Shown here: positions 28,490 through 37,575 of the stretch, piece after piece
How positions within the stretch are numbered: the stretch's first letter is position 1
Layout: the number at the start of each line of letters is the position of its first letter
DNA from: Devosia litorisediminis
Lineage (GTDB): Bacteria > Pseudomonadota > Alphaproteobacteria > Rhizobiales > Devosiaceae
Reading direction: 5' to 3'
Length of the DNA: 64,000 nt
Assembly: GCF_018334155.1 (NCBI RefSeq)
Contig: NZ_JAGXTP010000001.1
Coordinates: 992,001 to 1,056,000 of the forward strand
The notes under the pieces: generated by a model
Told to the model about the DNA's origin: nothing
Databases searched by the model: none
Seen by the model: the letters and a program-made list of their open reading frames with translations, nothing else
Made by a program: the position numbers and the translations under genes

Positions 28490-29272
28490 ATGCTGGACAC
28501 CAGAACGCCGCTTGTGGAAATGAACGACATTTCCATCTCCTTCGGTGGCATCCGCGCCGTGGACCACGCCTCCATCGACCTGTTTCCGGGCGAAGTAGTG
28601 GGGCTGCTGGGCCATAATGGCGCCGGCAAGTCGACACTGATCAAGATCCTGTCGGGCGCCTATAAGCGCGATGCCGGCTCGATCCGGATCAATGGCGAAG
28701 ACGCCACGATCAACAATCCGCGCGATGCCAAAGGCTATGGGATCGAAACGATCTATCAGCAGCTGGCCGTGGCCGACAATGTCGATGCCGCTGCCAATCT
28801 GTTCCTGGGTCGCGAGATCACCACAGCCATCGGCACGCTTGACGATGCGGCCATGGAATCCAAGGCGCGCGAAGTCATGGGGCGGCTCAACCCCAATTTC
28901 CGCCGCTTCAAGGAGCCGGTAAAGGCGCTGTCGGGCGGTCAACGCCAGTCGGTGGCGATTGCCCGGGCCATCCTGTTCAATGCGCGCATCCTGATCATGG
29001 ATGAGCCCACGGCGGCGCTGGGCCCGCAGGAAACCACCCAGGTGGGTGATCTGATCAAGCAGCTGAAATCGGACGGCATCGGCATCTTCCTGATCAGCCA
29101 CGACATTCATGACGTGTTCGATCTGGCCGACCGCGTGGTGGTGATGAAGAACGGGCAGGTCGTAGGCAGCGCCAAGACCAGCGACGTGACCAAGGATGAA
29201 GTGCTCGGCATGATCATTCTGGGCAAGGTGCCCGCAGGCGCGACGCCGGGGCCGGGGGCCTTGCAGGACTAG
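28490..29272 (+). CDS. Sugar ABC transporter ATP-binding protein (single domain)
   Basis: ATPase of 260 aa with Walker [11 protein letters not shown]-loop [10 protein letters not shown], signature [14 protein letters not shown], Walker [13 protein letters not shown], and the switch histidine in [10 protein letters not shown]. It has only one ATPase domain, whereas classic XylG/RbsA has two in tandem; it should act as a homodimer, as FrcA-type proteins do. It starts 11 bases after the permease stop. The C-terminus ends in a Pro/Gly-rich tail. Confidence 0.92.
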   Translation: MLDTRTPLVEMNDISISFGGIRAVDHASIDLFPGEVVGLLGHNGAGKSTLIKILSGAYKRDAGSIRINGEDATINNPRDAKGYGIETIYQQLAVADNVDAAANLFLGREITTAIGTLDDAAMESKAREVMGRLNPNFRRFKEPVKALSGGQRQSVAIARAILFNARILIMDEPTAALGPQETTQVGDLIKQLKSDGIGIFLISHDIHDVFDLADRVVVMKNGQVVGSAKTSDVTKDEVLGMIILGKVPAGATPGPGALQD

Positions 29273-29338
29273 GGCAGGGCTGGACAAAGGCCTGAGACTG
29301 GCGCTGAAGTCAGTCCAGGTCCTTGTCCGGAGTGTCGC

Positions 29339-29971
29339 ATGTTCCACCACCGCCACCGCGTCTTCTACATCGCCATGCTGGTGGGTGTTGTGGTGGCGAC
29401 ATTGACGGGCTGGCTGTTTCCAAACTGGGCCGTCACCGCATCGGCTGTGGCGTTTTTCGGCAGCTATCTGGCACAGGCTGCGGTGCGCCTGCCGGGGTTG
29501 AGCGCCGGTTATCTCAAGGCTCACGCCGACGAGGCCGATGTGCCGATGGGCGCGATCTTCCTGATTACCGTATTGATCGTGGGGGTCTGCGTGGTGTCAC
29601 TGTTTCTGGTGATCAATTCACCGCAGGAGCACGACACGGCGCAGCTGGTGCTCAGCATGATCGCCGTGGTGCTGGGCTGGTTCGTGGTGCACACCATGGC
29701 GACCTATCACTATGCGTTTGAGTACTACGAGGGCGGGCAGGACGGTGCTGTCGCGGGCGGGCTGGATTTCCCCGGTGGTGGTGAGCCCGATGGTGTGGCG
29801 TTCCTCTATTTCGCCTATGTCATCGGCATGACGGCGCAGGTGGCCGACGTTGCGATCACTGCAAACCGCATGCGGCGGCTTGTACTGATCCACAGCGTGT
29901 TCTCTTTCTTTTTCAATACGGTGATCGTGGCGGCGACGGTCAATGTCGTGGTTTCCATCGGCGCGAATTGA
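29339..29971 (+). CDS. DUF1345 family membrane protein
   Basis: A 210-aa inner-membrane protein with about five hydrophobic segments: residues 10-28, 33-50, 73-92, 103-122 and 185-207. The conserved middle reads HTMATYHYAFEYYEGG, and GVAFLYFAYVIGMTAQVADV is typical of DUF1345. Function is unknown. A GTCCGGAGTGTCGC leader gives the ribosome site. It stands between the sugar importer and the alcohol dehydrogenase, probably as an independent gene. Confidence 0.85.
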   Translation: MFHHRHRVFYIAMLVGVVVATLTGWLFPNWAVTASAVAFFGSYLAQAAVRLPGLSAGYLKAHADEADVPMGAIFLITVLIVGVCVVSLFLVINSPQEHDTAQLVLSMIAVVLGWFVVHTMATYHYAFEYYEGGQDGAVAGGLDFPGGGEPDGVAFLYFAYVIGMTAQVADVAITANRMRRLVLIHSVFSFFFNTVIVAATVNVVVSIGAN

Positions 29972-30043
29972 ACACTGGCCGGTTGCCGCCAAGGCCGCGG
30001 GCGTGCCAAACCTTGGGTCAATTGATCCAGGGAGAATCTCATC

Positions 30044-31171
30044 ATGAAGACCCGCGCCGCCGTCGCCTTTGAAGCTGGCAAGCCGCTCGAAATCGTCGAA
30101 GTCGATCTTGAAGGCCCCAAGGCTGGCGAGGTTCTGATCGAGATCAAGGCGACCGGTATTTGCCACACCGATGACTTCACCCTGTCAGGCGCCGACCCCG
30201 AGGGACTGTTTCCCGCCATTCTGGGCCATGAAGGCGCAGGCGTGGTGGTCGATGTCGGGCCGGGGGTGACCAGCCTGAAAAAGGGTGACCATGTCATTCC
30301 TCTCTACACGCCGGAATGCCGTGAGTGCTATTCGTGCCTGTCGGGCAAGACCAATCTGTGCACCGCCATCCGCGCGACCCAGGGGCAGGGATTGATGCCC
30401 GACGGTACCTCGCGCTTTTCGCTCAATGGCAAGCCGATCTTTCACTATATGGGCTGCTCGACCTTTTCGAATTTCACGGTGCTGCCCGAAATTGCGGTTG
30501 CCAAGATCGACGCGTCGGCGGCGTTCGACAAGGTCTGTTATGTCGGCTGCGGTGTGACCACAGGCGTGGGGGCGGTGATCAACACGGCCAAGGTCGAGAT
30601 CGGGTCGACCGCCGTGGTGTTCGGATTGGGCGGCATTGGTCTGAACGTGATCCAGGGTCTGCGTCTGGCGGGCGCGGACATGATCATTGGTGTCGACATC
30701 AACAATGACAAAAAGAGCTGGGGCGAGCGCTTCGGCATGACCCACTTCGTCAATCCCAAGGAAATCGAGGGCGATGTGGTGCCTCATCTGGTCAACATGA
30801 CCAAGCGGCGCGGCGATCTGATCGGCGGGGCCGATTACACTTTCGATTGCACCGGCAATACCACGGTGATGCGCCAGGCGCTCGAATGCAGCCATCGCGG
30901 CTGGGGCAAGTCGGTGGTGATCGGCGTGGCCGGCGCGGGCAAGGAGATCGCCACACGACCGTTCCAGCTGGTCACCGGCCGCACCTGGATGGGTACGGCC
31001 TTTGGCGGCGCCAAGGGTCGCACCGATGTGCCAAAAATCGTCGACTGGTATCTCGACGGCAAGATCGAGATCGATCCGATGATCACCCATACGCTGCGTC
31101 TGGAAGACATCAACAAGGGCTTTGAGATGATGCATTCGGGCGAAAGCATCCGTAGCGTCGTGGTGTACTAG
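30044..31171 (+). CDS. S-(hydroxymethyl)glutathione dehydrogenase/class III alcohol dehydrogenase
   Basis: Detoxifies formaldehyde by oxidising its glutathione adduct, using NAD; also reduces S-nitrosoglutathione. The 375-aa zinc enzyme has the catalytic-zinc ligands in GICHTDD and GHEGAG, the four structural-zinc cysteines in [27 protein letters not shown] with the third catalytic cysteine, and the NAD motif [10 protein letters not shown]. Length and motifs match class III enzymes (AdhC/FrmA). No FrmB esterase gene adjoins. A terminator hairpin follows. Confidence 0.96.
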   Translation: MKTRAAVAFEAGKPLEIVEVDLEGPKAGEVLIEIKATGICHTDDFTLSGADPEGLFPAILGHEGAGVVVDVGPGVTSLKKGDHVIPLYTPECRECYSCLSGKTNLCTAIRATQGQGLMPDGTSRFSLNGKPIFHYMGCSTFSNFTVLPEIAVAKIDASAAFDKVCYVGCGVTTGVGAVINTAKVEIGSTAVVFGLGGIGLNVIQGLRLAGADMIIGVDINNDKKSWGERFGMTHFVNPKEIEGDVVPHLVNMTKRRGDLIGGADYTFDCTGNTTVMRQALECSHRGWGKSVVIGVAGAGKEIATRPFQLVTGRTWMGTAFGGAKGRTDVPKIVDWYLDGKIEIDPMITHTLRLEDINKGFEMMHSGESIRSVVVY

Positions 31172-31184
31172 GCTCGGCGCCGAT

Positions 31185-31226
31185 CCGTCACGTTGCTGTC
31201 CAGTGCAGCGTGACGGGTGTTGTTTT
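31185..31226 (+). terminator. Terminator after alcohol dehydrogenase
   Basis: A 12-bp stem, CCGTCACGTTGC / GCAGCGTGACGG (one G-U pair), with an 8-base loop, followed by GTGTTGTTTT. It lies where a longer start for the next gene would fall, which supports the later start used there. Confidence 0.75.
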
Positions 31227-31275
31227 GGAAGAGCCGGACAACCCAGCCAGCCGCTCAGACCAGATTGGAAACGCC

Positions 31276-31740
31276 TTGCCTGACCCCACCATTTTTGTTG
31301 ATGCTGATGCCTGCCCGGTCAAGGGGGAGGCCATGAAGGTGGCCGAGCGGCTGGGGCTGGTCGTCACGCTGGTCAGCAATGGCGGGATCCGGCCATCGCG
31401 GGACCCCATGATCAAGGTCGTGGTGGTGCCTGCGGGGGCTGACGCCGCTGATGACTGGATCGTGGACCAGGCGGCGCCCAATGATATCGTGCTCACGGCC
31501 GATATTCCGCTGGCCAGTCGGTCAATCGACAAGGGGTGTCACGTTCTGGGATTTAGCGGCAAACCTTTCACGCCAGCCTCGATCGGCATGGCGCTGGCGA
31601 TGCGCGATCTGAACCAGCATCTGCGCGAAACGGGGGAGTCCAAGGGCTATAATGCCGGCTTCACGCCCGCTGATCGCTCAGCGTTTCTGAGCGCTCTGGA
31701 CACGCTGGGGCGACGGGCTAAGTCGTTGACAGGTAAGTAA
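31276..31740 (+). CDS. YaiI/YqxD family protein (DUF188)
   Basis: A 154-aa cytoplasmic protein of the PIN-like DUF188 family. The diagnostic N-terminus is IFVDADACPVK, followed by VSNGGIRPSRDP, DAADDWIVDQA and the aspartate pair VLTADIPLA. The family may be a nuclease but its role is unproven. TTG at 31276 is taken as start since the family begins right there and a GGAA lies upstream; GTG at 31210 would fall inside the terminator of the previous gene. Confidence 0.85.
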   Translation: MPDPTIFVDADACPVKGEAMKVAERLGLVVTLVSNGGIRPSRDPMIKVVVVPAGADAADDWIVDQAAPNDIVLTADIPLASRSIDKGCHVLGFSGKPFTPASIGMALAMRDLNQHLRETGESKGYNAGFTPADRSAFLSALDTLGRRAKSLTGK

Positions 31741-31765
31741 TCCTTAAGATTTCGCGAGGGGAATG

Positions 31766-31773
31766 TTAACCAT
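31766..31773 (+). promoter_or_regulatory. TTAACCAT, CtrA half-site-like motif
   Basis: The octamer TTAACCAT, one of the described CtrA binding elements, stands 46 bp before the polysaccharide deacetylase start. No second TTAA at the standard spacing is present. Confidence 0.3.
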
Positions 31774-31819
31774 AATGGGCAAGAACTAAGTGTAATTTCA
31801 ATTACACCGAGTTCAGTTC

Positions 31820-32704
31820 GTGTCCCTTTCCCGTTTTGCTATGTCGCTGGTGGTGTTGGGCGTGATGCTGGGCGGGTGTGCCAAGCCACCGGCGGACAAG
31901 AGCCTGATGGCCTATTCGGCCAGGGCGGTTTCCAACGAGGTGACCGGCTCGATTATCCAGGCCTCACAGCCGATCACCGCGCAGCCCATGCCCGAGCGGA
32001 TTTTCGCCTCGAGCCGGCTGGGTGGGCGGACACTGGCCGTTGGGTCCACGGCCGATATCATCCTGCGCCCGGGCGAGGTTGTGCTGACCTTTGACGATGG
32101 CCCGCGCGCCGGCAAGACCAATGAAATCCTGGCAACGCTGGACGATTTCGGGGTCAAGGCGACATTCCTGATGCTGGGCTCGGCCGCCCAGTCCAATCCT
32201 AAGCTGGCGCAGCAGGTTGCGCTTAATGGGCATACGGTGGGCAGCCACACCTTCAACCATGTTGATCTGGGCAGTCTGGACCGGCAGGAAGCGCTCGACG
32301 AGATCGCCAAGGGGGAGCGCGCAGTGTCGCGGGCCCTGGCAGGTGCAGGGCAACGCCTGTCGCCCTTCTTCCGGTTTCCCTATCTTTCCCAGACCGGTTT
32401 CCTGCGCACCAATCTGATGCAGGGCAGTACCATCGTTCTGGATGTGGATATCGACAGCAAGGACTACTATAAGGATAGCGCCGCCACGGTGGCCCAGCGC
32501 ACGCTGGAGCGGCTCGAGAAGCGCGGTAGCGGCATTGTGCTGTTCCACGACATTCATGCGCGCACCGTGGCCATGCTGCCCGACTTTCTGTCGGCGCTGG
32601 AGCAGGGCGGCTATTCGGTGGTGCGGCTGGTGCCCAAGGATACCGGTGTGTTCGGGCGTGACGTGATCACGGCTGATGCGCCCGAACTGCGCGGCGCGCT
32701 CTAG
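31820..32704 (+). CDS. Polysaccharide deacetylase lipoprotein
   Basis: A 294-aa NodB-fold deacetylase. The N-terminus is a lipoprotein signal with lipobox LGGC (Cys at about residue 19), so it is anchored to a membrane. The catalytic motifs are complete: TFDDGP with Asp92 and Asp93, and HTFNH with the metal ligands His143 and His147. FFRFPYLS and IVLFHDIHART follow. GTG at 31820 is the start used. It would remove N-acetyl groups from peptidoglycan or another polysaccharide. Its stop overlaps that of the convergent hypothetical gene. Confidence 0.9.
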   Translation: MSLSRFAMSLVVLGVMLGGCAKPPADKSLMAYSARAVSNEVTGSIIQASQPITAQPMPERIFASSRLGGRTLAVGSTADIILRPGEVVLTFDDGPRAGKTNEILATLDDFGVKATFLMLGSAAQSNPKLAQQVALNGHTVGSHTFNHVDLGSLDRQEALDEIAKGERAVSRALAGAGQRLSPFFRFPYLSQTGFLRTNLMQGSTIVLDVDIDSKDYYKDSAATVAQRTLERLEKRGSGIVLFHDIHARTVAMLPDFLSALEQGGYSVVRLVPKDTGVFGRDVITADAPELRGAL

Positions 32705-33093
32705 TCTTCCTCGGCGTCCTCAACATCGGTTAGATAGACCGAGATTTCGATATCAATGCCATGCGCGGCAATTGCCGCTGCCGCATGGGCGGGCAGGCGG
32801 GCCGACATGGCCTCGCCGTGCTCGGGATAGTCAAAGGCGATATCAAGAACTGCCTTGCCGATGCGGCGGTCTTGGAGCATGGCGGCGATGGTCGGCCCCG
32901 AGCGTTCGGCCAGTTCGAGCAGGCCGCGCACCGGGTTGCTCACCGGCACATCCACCTGCGCGTAATGGCTGGCCTCGGCGTCTTCGGGCTCAAAGCGGCT
33001 GGTGAGCTGTTTGAGCGCGGTGTCGAGCTCGGCCTGGGCCAGTGTAACGCCCGACAGGCGCAGGGCGATGGCAAAGGGCTCAAATGTGCTCAT
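32701..33093 (-). CDS. Protein of unknown function next to rlmB
   Basis: A 130-aa acidic soluble protein. The first half is helical (ALKQLTSRFEPEDAEASHY), and the second includes a hydrophobic Ala-rich helix (RLPAHAAAAIAAHGI) followed by a strand (DIEISVYL). It ends in an acidic tail, TDVEDAEED. No family is recognised. Its ATG overlaps the rlmB stop by one base, so it is made from the rlmB transcript. A role tied to rRNA modification is only suggested by position. Confidence 0.7.
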   Translation of the reverse strand: MSTFEPFAIALRLSGVTLAQAELDTALKQLTSRFEPEDAEASHYAQVDVPVSNPVRGLLELAERSGPTIAAMLQDRRIGKAVLDIAFDYPEHGEAMSARLPAHAAAAIAAHGIDIEISVYLTDVEDAEED

Positions 33094-33845
33094 CAGGACC
33101 GTCCGGCAGTGGCCGCAAACAGAGCAATGGCAGCGGCGTTGGAAACGTTGAGCGACTTGATCGGGCCGGGCATGTCGAGCTTGACCATCTCGTCGCAGAG
33201 TTCGCGGGTGCGCTGACGCAGGCCCTTGCCCTCGGCACCCATGACAATTGCCATGGGCTGATTGTCGGTGCGCGGCTTGAGCTGAAGTTCTGATTCAGAA
33301 TCAAAGCCGAGCACTAACATGCCGCGTGCCTTGAGCTTTTCGAGCGCGTCGCCCAGATTGCGCACTTCAATCATCGGCACCAGATCCAGTGCGCCCGAGG
33401 CCGATTTGGCCATCACGCCGGTTTCGCGCGGCGAGTGCCGGGCCGTGGTGATCACGGCATCGGCGCCAAAGGCACAAGCGGTGCGCAGAATGGCACCGAC
33501 ATTGTGGGGATCGGTGATCTGATCGAGCACCACCACCAGTTGCAGCGGATTGACGTCCTCAAGCTTGAAGCGGCTGACAGGGTCAACTTCAAGGGCGGCA
33601 CCCTGATGCACCGCATCTTCGCCCAGCAGACGGTCCAGTTCCTTGGGCGTGGTTTCCTTGACGGTCACCTTGCCGATTTCGCCGGTTTCCTTGAGACGGT
33701 TCAGCGCATTGGGCGTTGCCAGCAGCACCTTCTTGATGCGGTCAGCATTGTCCAGCGCGGCGCGCACGGTGTGCAGGCCATACAGATAGACCGGACCGTC
33801 ATCGGGATTGTAGCGCGGCTTGGGCGGAAATTTATTGAAGCTCAT
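33093..33845 (-). CDS. rlmB: 23S rRNA (guanosine-2'-O-)-methyltransferase, SpoU family
   Basis: Methylates the 2'-O of a guanosine in 23S rRNA (position 2251 in E. coli numbering). The 250-aa protein has a substrate-binding N-terminal domain (YLYGLHTVRAALDNADRI). Its SPOUT knot motifs are LDQITDPHNVGAILRTACAFGAD, IVMGAEGKGLRQ, and MPGPIKSLNVSNAAAI near the C-terminus. It lies just downstream of tRNA-Tyr on the same strand, a conserved order in Hyphomicrobiales. Confidence 0.93.
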   Translation of the reverse strand: MSFNKFPPKPRYNPDDGPVYLYGLHTVRAALDNADRIKKVLLATPNALNRLKETGEIGKVTVKETTPKELDRLLGEDAVHQGAALEVDPVSRFKLEDVNPLQLVVVLDQITDPHNVGAILRTACAFGADAVITTARHSPRETGVMAKSASGALDLVPMIEVRNLGDALEKLKARGMLVLGFDSESELQLKPRTDNQPMAIVMGAEGKGLRQRTRELCDEMVKLDMPGPIKSLNVSNAAAIALFAATAGRS

Positions 33846-33941
33846 GAGCTTTGCGTAGCGCCTTTGCGCGATGCCAGCAAGCGGCTCGCCTGCGCAGATG
33901 CGCCAGGAAGCTGATTTTGGCCATTCTGGAGGGAAGGGCGA

Positions 33942-34026
33942 TGGTGGAGGGGACTGGATTCGAACCAGTGTACGCTAAGCGGTCAGATTTACAGTCTGAT
34001 GGATTTAACCACTCTCCCACCCCTCC
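33942..34026 (-). tRNA. tRNA-Tyr (GTA)
   Basis: On the minus strand an 85-nt cloverleaf with acceptor stem GGAGGGG / CCCCTCC, anticodon loop ACTGTAAAT giving anticodon GTA, a long class II variable arm, T-loop GGTTCGAATCC and an encoded CCA end. Tyrosine identity fits the long variable arm and anticodon. Confidence 0.95.
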
Positions 34027-34200
34027 ACAACAACGTCGCTTGGGTAGGATGACGCTGCGCCGAGGCGCGTCGTCGGGGCGGTTTATGGTGGTCTGGCGAG
34101 ACAGTGTCAACTCCCCACACGCAATGGGCTGTAAAAAACCGCTTCGTTGCCAGATCGCTGCGCATTCTGGCGCGGCAATACCAAGAAGGTGTGACAGCCG

Positions 34201-35055
34201 TCAGGGGGCGGCCTCGCGCCAGTTTTGCTGGATGAAGGCCAGCGACTCGGTGCTCAGCGTGTCGAAATCGGGGAAAAGCGGGCGCCAGACCCGCGTGGCG
34301 GCAGCCAGTTCGGGCAGGCCGGCGCCAAAGGCCTCCAGCGTTACCCAGCCATCGTAGCCATTGGCCCGCACGGCGCTAAAAATTGCGGCAAAATCGATCT
34401 GGCCACGGCCGGGAATGCCACGGTCATTTTCGGACACGTGCAGTACCCCCATATGCTGGCCCAGCGTGGCGATGGCCCGGGGCTGGTCCTGCTCCTCGAT
34501 ATTGGCATGGAAGGTGTCGTACATGATGCGGCAGGCGGGGTGGTCCACCAGTTCCACATAGGCGCGCGCCTGCGCCATGGTGTTGAGGAAATAGGTCTCG
34601 AAGCGATTGAGCGGCTCAAGGCTGAGATAGACCCCGTTGCTGGCGGCCCGCTCGGCGAGGGCGTGGTGGATTTCAGCGCCCCGCTTCAATTCGTCCAGCG
34701 TTGCCCCCTGACCGGTAAAATGGCCGATGGGGGCGTGAATCGGGCCGCCCACGCTTTCCGACCCCATGGCGATGGCGCAATCGAGGGCCCAGTCGAGATG
34801 ATCCTTGCCCGCGGCGCGTTCGGCAGAATCAGCGCTCAGCGGATTGGCATGGACGGAGGGCACCACGGACGTCGAGGTGCGGCGCAGGCCGATGCGGTCG
34901 AGTTCCTGCCCCAGCCAGGCATAGTGTTCGGGCGCGCCGCGCAGCACGGGGATTTCCGCGCCGTCATAGCCCATATCCTTGAGCTGGCGCAGCCGGCCAA
35001 GATGTTCAGCCTCGATAAAGCCGCTCAGGCACAGCAGATTGATACCCAATTGCAT
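34201..35055 (-). CDS. Sugar phosphate isomerase/epimerase (D-tagatose 3-epimerase-like)
   Basis: A 284-aa TIM-barrel protein of the AP-endonuclease-2 superfamily, like D-tagatose/D-psicose 3-epimerases. Motifs include YDGAEIPVLRG, the metal glutamate in SLEPLNRFETYFLNT, the metal aspartate in IMYDTFHANIEE, LHVSENDRGIPGRGQIDF and DGWVTLEAFG. AGGAGGA lies before ATG 35055; upstream extension would run through the antisense of tRNA-Gly and is rejected. Substrate is unknown. It stands alone between two tRNA genes. Confidence 0.88.
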   Translation of the reverse strand: MQLGINLLCLSGFIEAEHLGRLRQLKDMGYDGAEIPVLRGAPEHYAWLGQELDRIGLRRTSTSVVPSVHANPLSADSAERAAGKDHLDWALDCAIAMGSESVGGPIHAPIGHFTGQGATLDELKRGAEIHHALAERAASNGVYLSLEPLNRFETYFLNTMAQARAYVELVDHPACRIMYDTFHANIEEQDQPRAIATLGQHMGVLHVSENDRGIPGRGQIDFAAIFSAVRANGYDGWVTLEAFGAGLPELAAATRVWRPLFPDFDTLSTESLAFIQQNWREAAP

Positions 35056-35169
35056 GCGCGTCCTCCTTGTCGACACCGCCATCCTTGCGCCAGCAGACCG
35101 CTTGCTGCAATGCGGGGGTTGCAGGCGCGCCGCTGTCGGGCTAATGGCTTGGCATCGGTCATTGACCGG

Positions 35170-35243
35170 GCGGGTATAGCTCAGTGGTAGAGCAGCAGCC
35201 TTCCAAGCTGAATATGCGGGTTCGATTCCCGCTACCCGCTCCA
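35170..35243 (+). tRNA. tRNA-Gly (TCC)
   Basis: A 74-nt cloverleaf: acceptor GCGGGTA / TACCCGC, D-arm TAGCTCAGTGGTAGAGCA, anticodon loop CTTCCAA giving TCC, T-loop GGTTCGATTCC, encoded CCA. Glycine identity follows from the anticodon. Confidence 0.96.
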
Positions 35244-35706
35244 ATATCTCATGTGCCGAATTTCCTAAAAGTCTGAAAATGCTCTCGTTTCCGTGTGATA
35301 GTCGCGTGAATGGGTATTTGACGGCGAAAATCGTGCTGCAAAACGGTCAGAAGATCTGCCACGTCGTCTGTCAGGAGACATTTGCGAGATGGACGGGCGA
35401 AGCCGCCGAGTAAGCCACGTTCGCTCACCAGACTCACATTTTGGAGTACGGTGAGCCTCGGTGAAATCAGCGATTTTGCGAGAAGCGTAGGGCGACCCAG
35501 ACCGGCGAAATTCTTCGAGAGGGGACAATCTGGGGAGCTACCGCCCAATGGGAGCGGTGGCTGTCCCGGGAACAGAGGCTGAAGGGCAGGATAGGCGTCG
35601 CACGATCCGAATGGACGCCAATCAATGCACTTGCTGTGATGTCTTCGCGCCTTCAGGACGTGCCTGTAGACCCCTTCGGGGTTAGTCCGATTTCATATGC
35701 CGCGGT
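35244..35706. other. Gene-free stretch after tRNA-Gly
   Basis: About 460 bp without a supportable gene. A 99-codon frame on the minus strand (35249-35548) has no ribosome site or recognisable motif. A larger stem-loop is visible: GGGACA (35522-35527) with TGTCCC (35562-35567) around AGCTACCGC / GCGGTGGCT (35536-35544 and 35554-35562). A small hairpin ACCCC-TTC-GGGGT is at 35670-35682. The stretch may be a decayed insertion next to the tRNA. No integrase was found. Confidence 0.4.
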
Positions 35707-37575
35707 TTACCAGACGACGGGGTGGGTTTGTCCTGTGGCGACATTTACCAGGCCATCAGGCGCCAGTGGTGACGGGGCAACCAGTACCCAGCGCCACGGC
35801 GCACAGGTGAGGGTTGCAAATGCCAGCCGCTCGGGGAATCCCGGCCACCAGCGTGGCGAGAAGGTGGGCTCATACATCCAGTCGATTGTTTCTCCCTGGC
35901 GATAGAGTTCCTGCATCTCGGCATCCAGCTCGGCTGGCGGGCGTTGCGTCATCAGGCCACCAACCTCATAGCGTACCGTGGCCAGCACCACACCATTGCG
36001 TACCAGCGCCCAGCCGCCCTGGGTCTGACGCAAGGCGTTCACTGCCTGCGCCATGGCGCTGTCCGACGAGCCAACCACCCAGATATTGTGCTTGTCGTGG
36101 CCCATCGAACAGGCCAGCGCCACATCGGCTGTACTCGGCCCGGTGCCCAGCCAGAACATCTTTGACGTTTTCCCTGCGCCAGAGAAGCGGTCGACAATGG
36201 CGAATTTGGTGACGTTGCGGTCACTGTCGCGTTGCACCGCACCATCGCGCACCGGCAGGTCCATGGTGATGAAGTCATCATCCCAGTGGAATGGGCGCAA
36301 AACCGCCGCATGCATGGTGTCGCGTCCGGGGACGGCAGGAATGGCGAAGTCGTCGGCGGTCATCTCCCGCTCGATATTGATCGTGTGGGTTGCCCATTCT
36401 GGCCAGGCAATTGACGGCACCGGCCTGAGGAATTTCGTGCCGGCCGAGACCTGCTCGCCATCGGCCCAGACCTGATCGATTGCCAAGGTCTGCAAATCAT
36501 CAAGCAGCACGATATCGGCAAAGCGACCCGGCGCAATGGCGCCCACCCACGGGGTCAGCCGCATATGGCGTGCCGGGTTGATGGTCACCATCTGAATGGC
36601 AATTTCCGGCGCCAGCCCTGCCTGTATGGCCAGCCGGACATTGTGGTCGGTGGCGCCGATTTTCAGTGTGTCGGAACAGGAGCGGTCATCGGTGCACAGG
36701 GCGAAATTGGACCAGTCGGTTTGTCCGGCAGCCCGCAGCCCGGTGACAATCTCGGCCAGTGAGTGCGGGCGCAGTTCAATGAACAGGCCGCGCCGCAGCT
36801 TGTCCTGCACTTCCTGGGTGGTCCAAGCTTCATGGTCCGAGGCCATGCCCGCCGCGGCAAAGGCGTTGATGTCGTCAATGGCGCGCATGCCGGCGGCATG
36901 GCCTTCGACAACACCGCGTTGCTCGAAAGTGGCGCGGATCATGCCCCACAGACGCTCATAGGAAGGGTTTTCGGGGTTCCAGACAGCGGGCCAGTCCATC
37001 ACCTCGTCGAGTCCGGCGACCATCAATTGCTGCTGGAGAAAACTCTGTTGCTCGGCATAGCCGAAATGACCGCCCCCCCATTCATAGGCGGTTGGCGGCA
37101 CGGCCGAGCCGGGCAGGGGGAAGATTTTCATGGGCGAACCAGCCAGGCGCGCCGTCAGCCAGAATTCGAGATTGTGGGGTCCATCAACATTGGAAAATTC
37201 GTGGCTGGCCTCGCAGGTCCAAGTATTGCCGTGCGGCAGCACAAGTGCGGCCTCATATTCCGGCGTCAAATGGCTGGATTCGATATGTTTGTGGACTTCG
37301 CCAAAACCCGGCACGGCGCTCAGGTTGCCAGCATCAACCCGCTCACCCACTTCGCCGCTATAGGCGCCAGCGGGCCCCACCCAGGCAATACGGCGCCCGG
37401 CTATGACAATCTCCTGGTCCGCATGCCAGTTGCGGCCATATACATCGAGCAGCCGACCAACACGCACGATGCGGTCAGCAGGGCGTTTGCCCAGAGCGAC
37501 CAGCGCCAGGTTCTGCCGGATGCGGACTTCGTCAGCGGCGTTGATCAGCTGATCGGTCGGTAAGCTTGGTGTCAT
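35707..37575 (-). CDS. Adenine deaminase-like amidohydrolase (Ade1)
   Basis: A 622-aa amidohydrolase of the adenine deaminase family, expected to hydrolyse adenine or a related aminopurine to the oxo form. The metal motif reads GEVHKHIESSH; the classic form is DSHVHIESS. EASHEFSNV, MASDHEAWTT and LCTDDRSCSD follow in the proper places, and the adenine deaminase C-terminal domain begins near residue 420 with VDRFSGAGKTSKMFWLG and CSMGHDKHNIWVVGS. It is only distantly similar to the second copy at 51590-53389. Its ATG overlaps the stop of the upstream RarA-C-like gene. Substrate could differ from adenine. Confidence 0.85.
   Translation of the reverse strand: MTPSLPTDQLINAADEVRIRQNLALVALGKRPADRIVRVGRLLDVYGRNWHADQEIVIAGRRIAWVGPAGAYSGEVGERVDAGNLSAVPGFGEVHKHIESSHLTPEYEAALVLPHGNTWTCEASHEFSNVDGPHNLEFWLTARLAGSPMKIFPLPGSAVPPTAYEWGGGHFGYAEQQSFLQQQLMVAGLDEVMDWPAVWNPENPSYERLWGMIRATFEQRGVVEGHAAGMRAIDDINAFAAAGMASDHEAWTTQEVQDKLRRGLFIELRPHSLAEIVTGLRAAGQTDWSNFALCTDDRSCSDTLKIGATDHNVRLAIQAGLAPEIAIQMVTINPARHMRLTPWVGAIAPGRFADIVLLDDLQTLAIDQVWADGEQVSAGTKFLRPVPSIAWPEWATHTINIEREMTADDFAIPAVPGRDTMHAAVLRPFHWDDDFITMDLPVRDGAVQRDSDRNVTKFAIVDRFSGAGKTSKMFWLGTGPSTADVALACSMGHDKHNIWVVGSSDSAMAQAVNALRQTQGGWALVRNGVVLATVRYEVGGLMTQRPPAELDAEMQELYRQGETIDWMYEPTFSPRWWPGFPERLAFATLTCAPWRWVLVAPSPLAPDGLVNVATGQTHPVVW

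Noticed and set aside
33851..34357. A plus-strand 168-codon frame across tRNA-Tyr (EGTGFEPVYAKRSDLQSDG)
   Set aside because: This peptide is the antisense translation of tRNA-Tyr; no real gene.
35056..35244. N-terminal extension of the sugar epimerase across tRNA-Gly (AGIEPAYSAWKAAALPLSY)
   Set aside because: This peptide is the translated antisense of tRNA-Gly, a known annotation artefact; a strong ribosome site supports ATG 35055.
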